Source: Neodontobutis hainanensis
Lineage: Eukaryota > Chordata > Actinopteri > Gobiiformes > Odontobutidae
DNA length: 64,000 bases
Reading direction: 5' to 3'
Assembly: GCA_024349245.1 (NCBI GenBank)
Contig: JALDNG010000005.1
Coordinates: 19,720,501-19,784,500 of the forward strand
The stretch's first letter is position 1; every line of letters begins with the position of its first letter. The notes beneath the pieces were generated by a model. It did no database searches, was not told the DNA's origin, and saw only the letters and a list, made by a program, of their open reading frames with translations. Of this stretch, positions 24,891-36,332 are shown in pieces. The translations under genes were made by a program, and so were the position numbers.

Positions 24891-25799
24891 AAATTATGAA
24901 CTATCCCGGTTTACAGATTTTTTCTCAGTACATACAATACAGCCAATGGTCTCATTACGATTATAAGGCTCCAGATGATTAATTGATATTAGGTAACACG
25001 TTTTAATAAATAAACACTACTAAGCATTATTTGAACATTTCAACATGATTATTTAAGCAATTACAAAACATTGCTACCATATTAATTATCATAATTTAGT
25101 TATAAACATTGTTATTATTGTTTTAGTATTGAACAATAAGCCCGTGTATAATTTGAAAGGTTGGTAAAACCAAACAAATCCATACTGGATATTTTTGGGT
25201 TTACTATCAACATAAGCTTAACCACACAAGCTTAACCACTGTTTACTGGGTTTGTCCAAGCAGTGAATAGCCAATTTATTTTAAATATATAAAAATATAT
25301 ATATAAAATATGAAACTATGCACAAAACTTAATGCACTATTTATGAGCAGGAATAAAAGAATCCTAAAGTGAAGGAGAGGAGAACAGAGAGAGTGGTTTA
25401 TTCCCTGCTGTGAGAGCTGCCTAATTTTAAAAAATATACGGTGGGTTCCAAATGAAGCAGAATTGTTTCATAAATTAATGTATGTATTTGATATTTGACA
25501 AATTCTTTCATCCAAGACAGTAACCTCTGCAGAGAAGGGACCAGACTCGAGAGAAGAGCTCATCTCTAAACATAGAGCTGGAGCTACAGCATGTGTTCGG
25601 AGAGATTCTGAACTGGTTCTTCTCCTTGGGTCTTCTCTGGGGTCTTCTCTGGGGGTTGCCCAGTATGAAATCACACATGAAAAAGACAGAAAAAACATTA
25701 TCAACTTATTAACAAACCACAAGGGTTGTGTTTGTATCTGAATTTAAGAGGCTATAAGGGCTTACTGTAAATGATTGTATAATATTATGCATATATTGC
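24891..25799. other. No confirmed gene
   Basis: AT-rich sequence. On the minus strand 25468-25722 holds an 84-codon frame with a Ser/Pro/Arg-rich middle (gaagacccc repeated) that looks less random than its neighbours. It lacks a clear donor site and I do not recognise it. Confidence 0.4.
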
Positions 25800-26344
25800 T
25801 GGACTGCCGAGGAAAACTACTCACAGACTACAAATGGTCCACAATACAGCCGCCAGACTTTTAACAAAGACCAGGAAGTTGGTCACATTACTCCGGTCCT
25901 GGCTTCATTACACTGGCTTCCTATTCATGTTAGAGCTGATTTCAAAGTTCTCTTGTTAACCTATAAAATCCTTTGTGGACGTTCGCCCTCTTACCTATCC
26001 GACCTCATCACCTGGTATACTCCAGCTCGTACCCTTCGCTCTCAGGACGCTGGCCTCCTTCAACTTCCTCGAATAAAGAAGAAGTCTGCTGGCTACAGAG
26101 CCTTTTCTTATAGAGCCCCATTTTTGTGGAATGGGCTCCCGGTGGAAGTGCGGCGATCTGACTCTGTTCTCCCTGAGGTTTCTCTTTTTTCCCGGCTGGG
26201 TTTTTTTTGGAGTTTTTCCTCACCCTGATGGAGGGTCTAAGGACAGGGGATGTTGTCTTGTGCAGTCTGTTAAGCCCTTTGAGGCAGCTGTTGTTGTGAT
26301 ATTGGGCTATACAAAAATAAATGTCTTGTCTTGTCTTGTCTTGC
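25800..26344 (+). mobile_element. L2-like LINE, C-terminal coding part and 3' end with (TGTCT)n tail
   Basis: The C-terminal part of a LINE reverse-transcriptase protein is readable across two frames: QMVHNTAARLLT near 25835, then LHWLPIHVRADFKVLLLTYK and GRSPSYLSDL, with LRSQDAGLLQLPR and APFLWNGLP up to about 26150. The 3' untranslated end follows (ctccctgaggtttctctttt, cctcaccctgatgg, aagccctttgagg, gggctatacaaaaataaa), then a (TGTCT)n tail at 26322-26343. This is the usual 5'-truncated L2-type insertion. One frameshift in the RT tail separates the two readable parts. It is the same family as 15835-16012. Confidence 0.88.
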
Positions 26345-27857
26345 CTGTACTCACCTGTGGATACAGCAGCAGATGTGGCTAGCTATAGCTAGTTGGCTGA
26401 ATATATACGACTCTAATGAATTAAAAAGCGTTTTTTGCAACATACCAGAGTTTCCACAAGAACCTTTAAGATTCCTGGCTCTGTAAAATGACGAGGATAT
26501 ATTGTAGCCCACAGGCTGCCCTGGTAACTTCTTCCTCCATTGTTGTTTTGGATAGGGATATGTTGTGCATATGTTTGAAGACATATAGTATTGTTATTAG
26601 CAAATTAACTACTGTCAGCTTTGTGAGATTCTGGCCACAGTAATTATATATCATACACCCTCCACTCAGAAAAAAAACACCCAGAGTTCTGTATCTACAA
26701 GGCAATTCTCCAGACTGAATATGAAAAGGGCTTTAGGAGGTCAGTTCAATGCCTAATTTTGAATTTTGTGTTTGATAGCAGTTTTGAAGGATTTTTCTGT
26801 CCTAGTTTGGAAATATATTGAACCTAAAACAAAAGTAGGCCTGCATTATTTTATACAAATACTGTATTTTATATTGTTGTTAATTACACATTTATTTTGT
26901 CAGTAACACATTCTTTTTTATAGTCATTCATAATAGTATACTCAAATGTTGAGGTTATTTATCCACAGCTAACTAGCTGACCGGAATTTTGTTTTAACCT
27001 CATATAAATCTAATCATAAAGAATTAAGTTGAGTTTCTGGGACGTACATTATCTGACATTAACTTGTATACAGTTGTATGTGAACATTTAGACAGTGGTT
27101 GACATGTGCCTGTCTTTAAAAATCTGTACTTAATCCTTAGCACAGCCTTTTGAAAGGACGTCAAACTGATTAAAAAACTCTGTGGTTTATGATTAGGTCC
27201 TTGGCTGTACAGAGAAAGCCTGCTGACTTGTTATGAGTCTTATGGTCTAACTTTTTAAAAATGCAAGAGTTTGACCACACAGAAACGAGTGTGGCTAGAC
27301 GATTCTGCTTTACACATGCTCTTTGATCAGATGTTGACAGGACGTGGACAAGATTCCTCCTTATTTCAGAGCACGTTTTGATCCAACCTCCTCTGGACTC
27401 CACCATGTTTGCCTCACATTAACCACCCACCTTCTCCTCGACCAGTGTGGCTCGGATATAAATGTGTAGTGCATGTGGCTTTGGAAGATGTCTTGTCAAC
27501 ATTTTCACATCAAATCACTACTACAGATCAAAGTGGAAGTAAGTGTCTCACTAATTAGCATGTGATGTGATCAGTCAAGAGATGAAAACTACTTAGAATT
27601 TTGGTTAACAAATAGCAGTGTTTGATTATTTACCATATTACACACAGTTTTGATTATACAGAACTAGTTCGCTCCCGCCGCAGCCAAAATGTAGCAGTAT
27701 TTCCTATTAGTTTAAAAACACCATTTACTTTATCCTAATGCAGATTTTTTGCACATCTATGCTAATATGGTCAGTCAGATCGCAGTAGAACAGAACAGTT
27801 GGATCCTAAATTCATTCAGCACAGCAGCAGCACATTTGCAGCCAAGTTTGAACAATG
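26345..27857. other. No gene seen
   Basis: Unique-looking sequence with only short chance frames. No splice-bounded exon or repeat family recognised. Confidence 0.5.
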
Positions 27858-28018
27858 AGAGTCAGCACCTCCAAGTCCGAGGCCATGGTTCTCAACCGGA
27901 AAAGGGTGGGTTGCCCTCTCAAGGTTTTAGGAAGGTTCCTTCCTCAAGTTGAACCTACTCTAACCTATGGTCATGAGCTGTGAGTCATGAATGATAGGAC
28001 AAGATCTCAGATACATTT
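27858..28018 (+). mobile_element. LINE reverse-transcriptase fragment with internal deletion
   Basis: The frame reads KSEAMVLNRKRVGCPL near 27870-27918 and, after a deletion, LTYGHEL and VMNDRTRSQI near 27962-28012. Both are blocks of a common fish LINE protein, normally more than a hundred residues apart, here joined directly. One stop codon replaces the Trp expected after GHEL. The clade is not assigned. Confidence 0.72.
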
Positions 28019-28189
28019 TCTGCTTTTTACATATATACATAAACAGCACACATTAAAGATTATTTGTTCTTGCATTTTACATTGGCTATGGCTAGTTCAT
28101 CTGTCCACAATAACACTAGATTTGTGATTTGGCTCATTTATGTTGTTTTTTATTTGTGTTGTTGTCAGTCTGGACCATCGTACTTTAAT

Positions 28190-28596
28190 ATTCATTCATT
28201 CATTCATTCATTTTCTACCGCTTTGTCCCGTTAGGGGTCGCGGGTGACTGGAGCCTATCCCAGCAGCTTTGGGCCTGAGGTCGGGGTACACCCTGGACAG
28301 TGGCCAGTTAGTCGCATGGCTGACATTTAGAGACAGACATTGACAGGCAACCATCCACTCTCACATTCATTCACTAGAGACACTTTAGAGTTGCCGATTA
28401 ACCTATACATGCATGTGTTTGGACGGTGGGAGGAAGCCGGAGTACCCGGAGAGAACCGACGGTAACACGTGGAGGACATGCAGACTCCTCCCAGAAAGAC
28501 CAGAGTCCGCCGAGAATGTTTGGGTCGGCCGGGTTTTTGAACTCACGACCTTCTTGCTGTAAGGCAGGAGTGCTAACCACTCTGCCACGTGCACCC
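28190..28596 (-). mobile_element. V-SINE (DANA/HE1-like), near full length
   Basis: On the minus strand it begins with a tRNA-like head. The A box is TGGCAGAGTGG, then ttagcactcctgcc, cagcaagaaggtcgtg and a B-box-like agttcaaaaacc. Next comes the V-SINE central domain (tctttctgggaggagtctgc, ctccggcttcctcccaccgtcc, aaacacatgcatg), and then ctgtccagggtgtaccccg and gctgggataggctccag. The tail is agcggtagaaaatgaatgaatg at 28190-28212 in tetramer repeats. It is non-coding and depends on a LINE for movement. It is the best-preserved of the V-SINEs in this window. Target duplications are not clear. Confidence 0.85.
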
Positions 28597-28689
28597 ATAT
28601 ATCCAGTCAAAATGTGCATCTCATGTATTTTTGCAAACCTAACACTAGTTCACATTCAGTGTTTTTCCACATAAATTTAACTGGATACA

Positions 28690-28970
28690 ACTGAATAAAA
28701 GGTTAAATTAAGGACATCTGGACTGAATTTTCAAGGTGAAGATGTCTTCTTTTCTACAAGAGACTTTGTCAACTCTGACTTCAACTGGTAAAAGAGCTGA
28801 GCTTTATCTCTAGAGGGAGGAGTTTCCCCATAAACCAAACCTGGTGCACCAGGCTGTTCTGGTTTCACAGTTGATAACTTGAAATGGCAGTGTGAGTCCT
28901 GATGGGAGAGTCGTTAGGCTCATGTGGGCCATTAGTGGGCCATTCCCGTGAAAATGCCAAATATAACCGC
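28690..28970 (-). mobile_element. Penelope-like element, non-coding 3' part (inverted)
   Basis: Read on the minus strand, ccaggtttggtttatggggaaactcctcc, then aaagctcagctcttttaccagttgaagtcagagttgac and cttcaccttgaaaattcagtccagatgt, match the 3' part I associate with fish Penelope elements. It points away from the Penelope coding fragment that follows at once on the plus strand. Such inverted, partial terminal copies are known for this class. Confidence 0.5.
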
Positions 28971-29272
28971 TGGCCTTCTTAAACTGTGCAGTGGTTATTT
29001 GTGAGGACAGGACACTCCAATTAAAGGTGTATAGGAAGCCAATACACACAGATCAATATTTGCTGTTTGATTCCCACCACCCACTGCAGCACAAGCTGGG
29101 AGTCATCAGGACTCTTCAGCACTGAGCACAAGAGGTGCCCACAACCTCAAAATGTAAACGAAAAGAAGAACAACACATCCGTAAAGCCCTGAGAGACTGT
29201 GGATACTCCAGATGGACTTTCAACAAAACCAAGAGGACACAGAAACCAAACAGACAGGAACCAGAGACAAAG
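28971..29272 (+). mobile_element. Penelope-like element, coding fragment 1
   Basis: Readable, with a frame change, as FLNCAVVICEDR then HTDQYLLFDSHHPLQHKLG and, after a stop, KRKEEQHIRKALRDCGYSRW (29160-29220). This is the region after the reverse-transcriptase core of Penelope-like proteins. It is nearly identical to 52510-52790. The C-terminal GIY-YIG part is missing, cut by the Tc1 element that begins at about 29273. Confidence 0.82.
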
Positions 29273-29781
29273 ACGTGTGCAGTTTTGTCACACAGCATAA
29301 TTCCGCAGATGTCACAAGTTTTGAGGGAGCGTGCAATTGGCACCACGTGACCTTGTGTAACCACGCCAGCCAAGGACCTGCACATCTAGCATCTTCACCT
29401 CCAATTTCTTCTGAAACCATCCACCCGGACAGTTGCTGCAACAGTCGGTTTGCATAACCAAAGAAACCGAAGCTCATCTGCTCGTCCTCATCGTGGTCGC
29501 AGCAGTTTATCGTCATAACCGACTTGAGTGGGCAAATGATCACATTCGATTGCAGCTGGCACTTTGGAGAGCTTTCACTGTACAGGGCAGATGGCAGACA
29601 GCGTGAATGGTGTCATGTGGGCTTTTGGACCACCCCGGCCCCCCTGGGGAAGATTTGGTCAGATTTGTGAACAATAGTTGAGAAAAATAGGCCTTTTGTG
29701 TACTTAGAAAAAGTCTTAGATCCTTGAGTTTACGTCATGAAAAATGGGGGCAAAAAGGTGTTAAAATAATTGTTCAGTGTA
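29273..29781 (+). mobile_element. Tc1/mariner transposon (lineage B), internally deleted
   Basis: The leader (gtgcagttttgtcacacagcat) precedes a start codon at 29309 and MSQVLRERAIG. The frame then jumps to RVTTPAKDLHI-like sequence, so the helix-turn-helix part is deleted. Further pieces (TVAATVGLHNQRN, NRLEWANDHIRLQLALWR, SLYRADGRQR) reach about 29610, across frameshifts. The part carrying the catalytic acids is mostly gone. The 3' terminal repeat is intact, from tttgtgaacaat near 29666 to tgttcagtgta at 29781. The 5' terminal repeat is missing and is replaced by Penelope sequence. It is a dead copy of a lineage distinct from those at 1-724 and 31157. Confidence 0.85.
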
Positions 29782-30666
29782 AGCCCAGATGGATGACTGA
29801 GAACCCTCACAGACATACGGTATATACAACTGACATATTTCAGAGACATAATTTTTACTATTTAATTTTATGAGTGGGTTTGCAGACATGGGCTACTCCA
29901 TTAATATTTATAAATCTTGAATCACAATCATCAGAGTTAGATATAAAATGCTTAAATGTTGGTAAAGCAAAATCACCATTATGGGGTTTCCATCTGTAAG
30001 TGCAAAATGTTATTGTGCTCTGCCATTTTTTCATGAATCTTTGAGACAGCATGTTTACTGTAGACACCTGTGTCGTATGTATCTCAGTGTGCAGCAGTGT
30101 GAATGTAGTTTCCTGGTGAGAATACACTGCCTCTTTGCACCCCTCTGGAGTCCACTCACAGAAATGTAGGGCATAGCTCATAACCCCCTGACAAGCTGAG
30201 CTAGTACAACACAAACCACCTTTCAGCGGGAAATTGAGAAAATGTGAATATCCAGCTTCTCCCTTATTTGTTATAGTGGCCAAATTACAGTAGATAAAAA
30301 AGCCTCGAGGACTGATTGAAACCATATTTTCTGCCGGATATCAAACTTTATGAACACGGAAGCAGTTCAGAAGGTATAGCTCTGTGAGAACTCCAGTAGA
30401 TTTATCTTGAACTCCAGGTAATCCAACTGTTTTGTCTGGCAGTATACCAGTGTACCAGTAAGACTACAAACAGCTAGATATAAATTCATGCTGCTGTGAA
30501 ATAACTTTTGTTTGTGAGACAACCCGCATTTAAACAAGTGCATTTTATTCTCAATACTACCAGAAGCAAACTTACAAGACAGAGTGTTAATAAATGTGTC
30601 AATATCTGAAGTCTTACAATGGGCCTGCCTTACAAAGGCCACAAATACTGGTACTAAATGTTAAAT
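29782..30666. other. No confirmed gene; 155-codon minus-strand ORF
   Basis: 29858-30325 on the minus strand is open for 155 codons. It has no recognisable domain, no acceptor or donor of quality, and a composition that follows the base composition, so I do not call it a gene. Nothing else was recognised. Confidence 0.4.
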
Positions 30667-30667
30667 T

Positions 30668-30668
<1 letters not shown>

Positions 30669-30735
<67 letters not shown>
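30669..30735. repeat. Compound (CT)n(AT)n microsatellite
   Basis: (CT)12 passes directly into about 22 AT units. Confidence 0.97.
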
Positions 30736-30736
<1 letters not shown>

Positions 30737-31104
30737 CTTAATAAAAATGAAGAGCGCATGAAAGCTGTGATTCAAAATCAGGGTTATTCCACCAAATATT
30801 GATTTGGTCTTAGGAAGTCTTCCTAAGTTAAAACATTAGTATTGTCTATAGTGTAACTTATTTTCCATTATTTCAAGTCTGACAACACTTTTTTATTATT
30901 TTGACCAGTTGAAAAAAAAGGTTTAAGTAAAAGCATCTGGACTCAGTTTACTTAAACCTTTTTTTCAAGATGTCCTGGATGACTGAGAACCTTCACCAAC
31001 ATTTTGGCAAATAAATGCTCTAAATTACGGTATTTTTTTGGGAATTTGGGAAAAATGTTGTCAGTAGCTTATAGAATAAAAAAAATGTTTTACCCAAACA
31101 TATA

Positions 31105-31107
<3 letters not shown>

Positions 31108-31156
<49 letters not shown>
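31108..31156. repeat. (AT)n microsatellite abutting a Tc1 fragment
   Basis: About 24 AT units ending exactly where the Tc1-like terminal repeat begins (ggtacacac). Confidence 0.97.
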
Positions 31157-31158
<2 letters not shown>

Positions 31159-31592
31159 TACACACACACACCATCATAGTACCAACTTGGACCCTCTTTT
31201 GTCTTCAGGACCGCCTTAATTTTTCATAGCATAGATTCAACAAGGTGTTGACCAGAGAATCAGAGATTTTGGTTGATATTGACCTGATAGTATCATGCAG
31301 TTGCTGCACGTTCTTTTTTGATGTGACTCTCCTGTTCCACCATGTCTTAAAGGTGCTCTATTAGATTGGAGGCCATTTTAATAAAGTGAACATATAGCCA
31401 TGTTCAAGAAACCAATCTGAGATGATTTGAGCTTTGTGACATGGTGCATTATCCAGCTGGAAGTGGCCATCAGAAGATGGATACACTGTAGTCATAAAGG
31501 GATGGACATCAACAACAATTCTCAGCTTGAACTATTGAGACAAGGCGGGATGGAGCCATGTTTTTATGTTCTTTATGCCAACTTCTAGCTTC
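31157..31592 (-). mobile_element. Tc1/mariner transposon (lineage C), 3' part
   Basis: On the plus strand the order ggtacac, ccaacttggaccctcttttg, cataGATTCAACAAGGTGTTG, gaggccattttaataaagtgaac, ttcaagaaaccaatctgagatgat, gacatggtgcattatccagctgg and ggatacactgtagtcataaagg is that of a widespread fish Tc1 element whose ends read near TTAGGTACACC. It is read on the minus strand as the C-terminal half of the transposase, including the region with the last catalytic residue. Several small deletions are present, and the fragment is lost after about 31590. This is a third lineage in the window. Confidence 0.82.
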
Positions 31593-32529
31593 TTTACTTT
31601 TAAAGGGTTATAATTTAAATAAGGCTCCAGTTGTTCTTCTCTGAGGGACTCACTCACAGCAGAGCAGCTCCAGGGAGATGCATACTAATAAGATGCTGCA
31701 CGCTCACTGCCAGGGCAGAGTGGACATGGTGAGGGGACAGCTGAAGCAAAGGTAGGTAGGAGATGGTAAAATGCTGTTTATTTAGCTCCATTTCCAGTGT
31801 GACACAGTTTGTGTGAATAGTTTAATAAGGTCTAATCAACAGAGTCTCACAGACTGCTGCTGTAAACCTGCTCTTGTTGCTCCTAAATCTAAATTAAAGC
31901 TTCAGAGACTATAGTATTTAAAATATAATAACTACATAATAATTTAAAACCTATAGTAAATCATCATGAGGTACATCTCAGCACATTTCACTTCTGTCTG
32001 GTTTGCTCTTTTGTCTGCAGCACAGTGAGAAAACAATCTCAAGAAATAGATTTGAAAAAAAATCGAATCAAATGCCAGTACTTTACCGTATATATATAAT
32101 TCTTTTTCAAAACTTTTTTAACAGGGAAAAAGAAAAACTTATGAAAAGAACATTTAGCACAAAGGAGCAAACAAATGAACAAACAAACACAGCCCACCAC
32201 AGTCCAAGGGAGCAGAAGCAAAACAAAGAGAAAGAAAATGACCAACTAGTTTGTAGCAACAGGGCACCTTTCTTTTGTTTTTTAGAAGGATTCTCCATAA
32301 ACATAGAAGAATATTTGCTGTCTATAAATGACACCACAACCCTGGTTAAGCAGCAGCACTAAATAGAAAAAATGCAATGTTGTGCCTTTACCTATCTGCA
32401 GAAAAAAACTAATTAAGTTAAAGTTACCCATTATTATACTTGTGGGGAAATTCATTCTCTGCATGTAAATCATCCAGTAGAGCAGAGGACAGCCATTTTA
32501 ATTGGTCATGTTACTGGAGACTGCAGCAT
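31593..32529. other. No gene seen
   Basis: The 119-codon plus-strand frame at 32003-32362 is rich in Lys, Asn and Gln, as expected from AT-rich DNA, and shows no domain. No exon evidence. Confidence 0.45.
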
Positions 32530-32655
32530 GTCTTTTGATGTTGGTCGGGAAAACAAGAGTATCCAGAGAAAATCCACCGAAGAACAGGGAGTACATGCAA
32601 CCTCCACACAGACAGACCGGGAGTTGAATTCAAGTCCTTGGCCACTTTGTGACTA
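32530..32655 (-). mobile_element. V-SINE fragment
   Basis: gtatccagagaaaatccacc, then gagtacatgcaacctccacacagacagaccgggagttgaattcaagtcc, is the reverse complement of the head-proximal V-SINE domain. The tRNA head is largely lost. Confidence 0.6.
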
Positions 32656-34329
32656 GATGTTTCTAGAAATATTGAAGCCGCAAGGATTGGTACCTGTAGT
32701 TCCCCAATACATACTGAACTTAATGCACACTAATCAAAACAAAAAGGAAAAGACAAATATTTAAACATATTTTAAAAATTCAGAGAGTGTGTGTCTTTTA
32801 TATTATGTGTGTATCTGCCTACATAATTATATATACAGTATATAAAGCATAACCACACCCAAACCTTCTGAAAGGACTGACTTCTTTGCTGTGGCAACAG
32901 TTTATTCAGTCGTCTGCAGGATATCCTCCAGGTAAAAAAACAAAAAACAAAAAGGAGAGGAAATCTGTGCTCATACATGCAACTCCTCTAGATAAAGTCA
33001 GCCGAGAGCTCGATGTTAGTGCATATACTGAGAATAGGGCTTAAGTTATCGGCCATGTTTAGGGCCCCCTACCGTACTTAATTAGTTTACTGATGTACAT
33101 ACACCACCTCTGGCAGAGACACTGGATTCCTCAGTTGTCCCAGTTTCGGCTCATACTCGGGGCCTGTATCTGCACTGACGCTGGTGACAGCTGGTCTCCA
33201 TGTTGGCTCCTTTCTCTACATCTCTGCATGCCCAGGCCCTGGCACGTTCTCATCGAGTGCTGTGAGCCAATCAGTGCTTTCATCTCGTGACAACTGACAG
33301 CTGATGTGCTTCTACAGATGCTACTTTAAATCATTCATATAGCTCTCTATGGCTGCAGATACATCATGATCATGGAATCACCACCATGCCTCTCCCACCC
33401 ATTGCCAGAATGTAACCATATCTCATTAGTCCGAATGTGGGGGTATTTTCAAAGCTGTAATGCTGATATGACGCAGCGCTCATAAGCCTGATGAAGCTTC
33501 AGCTCGCGGCAATAGGCAGAGGGAGGCTCAAGGAGATTGCCTACTGCCGAGTCACGGGGCTTTGGTAGTTTCCACTTGATTAAGCCGTAACTCAGCGCGC
33601 TCGGTTCTTCCTTTAATTTAAAAACTGCAAAGGGAAGAGATGATAATGAGAAAGTCAAATTCGTAGATATGATGTAATTGACTTTGCTCTACATCTAGGA
33701 ATCCTTAGGAGTTTGATTAGTCGGACTTAATCATAGTTTAATTAATCAACCAGATAGGAATTCTGTAGAGGATCATATGGAAGAGCGGATCAAGAAGAAG
33801 ACGGCAGCAGACAGTGATTGAGATGTCATTCGTGTTATACATTTCCTCCCGCAGCAGCTTCCTACACTTCTTGCCTGATTTCATCTACTTGCCATTTGCA
33901 CATTTCTTATTCCCTATCGCACTCTCTTGGCTGATTGCAAGATGCTCTCAATAAAGAACAATCTGAAGCTGCCACTGCTAAGCCCTCCTAAAAATCTTTT
34001 CATGATTCAAAACCAGAATATATGATGCTATTATGTTTCCTGTGTGATGTATTTCTTACATCCACAGCATAAAGTAAGTTTGTGGACTGGATGGTCACAT
34101 AATATTGAGGAATTTCACATGGGAAGACTGTATTCTGAGGCCAACTGGAATTTTTGGTATGGAAAAAGTGGTTTAAATCTCTTAAATGCAACATTTAGGT
34201 TTTTGCCGTCATTTTTCATAAATTGAAGACCCGAAGACTTTTTTCACTTTTTTCTCAAAATAACTTAGGAGAGGTTTTCTCTTCACAAATGGTTGTTACA
34301 GCAGATACTGACTGGGTTTTGAAATATTT
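32656..34329. other. No gene seen; 33430-33960 may be conserved non-coding DNA
   Basis: The block 33430-33960 is repeat-free. It has clustered homeodomain-type cores (ttgattag, ttaatcatagtttaattaatcaacc at 33729-33752), a pattern common in vertebrate developmental enhancers. No coding evidence. Confidence 0.4.
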
Positions 34330-36332
34330 AATCCAGTGGCAGAGAGAAGAGTTCAGGCCGAGATCCAGGAGTTTGGCGGTTTGCTTAATGGGAACTATGG
34401 TGTTAAAGGCTGCGCTATAGTCAATAAATAGCAGCTTTACATAGTTCCCACTTTTGCTGTCGATGTGAGTGAGGGGAGGACGTGAGAGATGGCATCTTCA
34501 GTCGATCTATTGGGATGATATGACAAACTGAAGAGGGTCCAAAGTGTCAGGGATGGAGGAACAAATGTTGTTTTTAATGAGTCTCTCAAAGACCTTTATG
34601 ACTATAAACGTGAGAGCCACTGGACGATAGTCATTTAGGCAAGAGGGTTTACTGTTCTTAGGGACAGGGATGATGGTGAATTTTTTGAAGGGGGTGGGGA
34701 CCACAGATGTACCAAGGGACTCATTGAAGATGAATGTAAAGAGCCCAGCGAGCTGATCAGCACAGGACCACAGAACACAACCTGAAACACCATCCGGCCC
34801 GGCAGTTTTCCTGACATCCACACGCTTGAGTGCCCTTCGAACTTCATCCTCCGAGACAGAGATCACGTGATTGTTGCTTCTCTGAGGGATTCTCTCTGAC
34901 GCGTCACTCGACGGAGTTGCGCAGCCGCGAATACATTCAAAGCGAGCGTGGAAAGAGTTTAACTCGTTCACAAGCAACGGATCAGCTCTCACCTCTGCAG
35001 AGGATTTAGTTCCAAAAGCACAGATGGTCCAGATGGTGTGTTAAGAGACCTCCGTGTTAAGAGACCGGCGTTGTTTGCGGCAGTGCATGTGTTCACTGCA
35101 CCGCGGATTGTACTGTCCACCCACGGTTTCTGATTTGAGAAGGACGTTATAGTAATTGTTTGTGTTGCTTGCTCTGTTAGCGTGTTGATAAAGCAAAGCA
35201 CCACATCTGTAAACTTGGTGACGTCAGATGAAGTTGGCCGGAGCATGTCCCAGTCGACGTCATCAAGAGCTGCCTGAAGCGTAATCTCTGAATGGGCTGA
35301 CCATTGCCTCACCGGGGGTTCTTGAATGAGCCTTTGTTTGCATTCGGGTGTGAGGAAAATTGCGGAATGGTCTGATTTGCCAAAAGAAGGTAGAGAACCC
35401 GCTTTATAGGCGTTCTTAAGCAGAGCGTAGCAATGATCCAGTGTGTTTGCTTCTTGAGTAGGACAGAAGACGTGCTGGTTAATGTTTGGCAAGACTTTCT
35501 TTAGGTTTGCATTGTTAAAATCACCCGCGACGATGAAAGCAGCATCGGGGTGTTTGTTTATGAAGTCGCTGGTAACATCATGGAGGGCAGATAAAGCCAG
35601 CCCCGTGTCTGCCTATGGTGGAATATAAACGGCAGTGGCGATGATCGAGAAAAACTCCCTCGGCAGATAGAATGGGCGGCAAAAGATTGTTAAATGTTTC
35701 AGATGAGGCAAGCAGGATCGTGAAAGAATGGAGATGTTCCTAGGATCACACCATTTCTTGTTGATCATGAAGCACACTCCGCCGCCTTTGGATTTACCGG
35801 CCTCGGCCGTTCTGTCTGTTCGAAAAACAGAGAAGTTCTCAGACGGCGTCACAGCTGAGTCTGGGACCACGGGCGTGAGCCGTGTTTCTGGCAAACAAGA
35901 GATGTTATAGTCTCCCATGTCCCGTTTAAAACTTATCCTGGCTCTAAGATCATCTATCTTATTATCCAAGGAATGGACATGCAGAATGCTCATAAAAGGA
36001 GGGCTGAATGCTCTTTTCCTCAGTCTGTTTCGAATCCCAGCATGTTTCCCGCGGTGTTTCTTAATTCTTCGCCTTCGACTTGAAGGGCCATTGTTCAACT
36101 CGGCGTTCCGCCGAATCTCAGATGGCAGTGGAGGGTTGGAGAGAGTGTCTTGAAACAGGTCAGTGTAGCGGTTACCAATGTCCAAAAGAGTTTTGATGTC
36201 ATAGCAGATCAATGCAGATGATAAATCTGTAAAAATTGAGAGCAAAAGAGAGTAAAATAATAAATAAAAGCACAGTCCTAGCGGAGCTATCTGAATGGCG
36301 ACCGAACACAGCAGCACCATCTTAGATCAGAG
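34330..36332 (-). mobile_element. Non-LTR retrotransposon (jockey/CR1/L2 group), 5' end to RT motif A
   Basis: The element starts near 36332 (aagatggtgctgctg). The ORF2-like frame then shows a basic leader (SSRRRRIKKHRGKHAG near 36050) and an AP-type endonuclease. Its motifs are SLDNKIDDLRARISF near 35960, CLPETRLTP near 35880, GGGVCFMINKKWCDP near 35770, AGDFNNANLKKV near 35510 and KSDHSAIFLTP near 35360. A single TAG at about 35610-35612 interrupts it. After a deletion and frameshift the reverse transcriptase begins: RKTAGPDGVSG, VPVPKNSKPSCLNDYRPVAL near 34630, and, after another frameshift, the motif A block LLFIDYSAAFNT near 34410. The motif B and C (F/YADD) regions and the 3' end are absent. 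It is dead. Confidence 0.92.

Noticed and set aside
29858..30325. 155-codon ORF on the minus strand
   Set aside because: No domain, poor splice borders and biased composition; kept only as a note.
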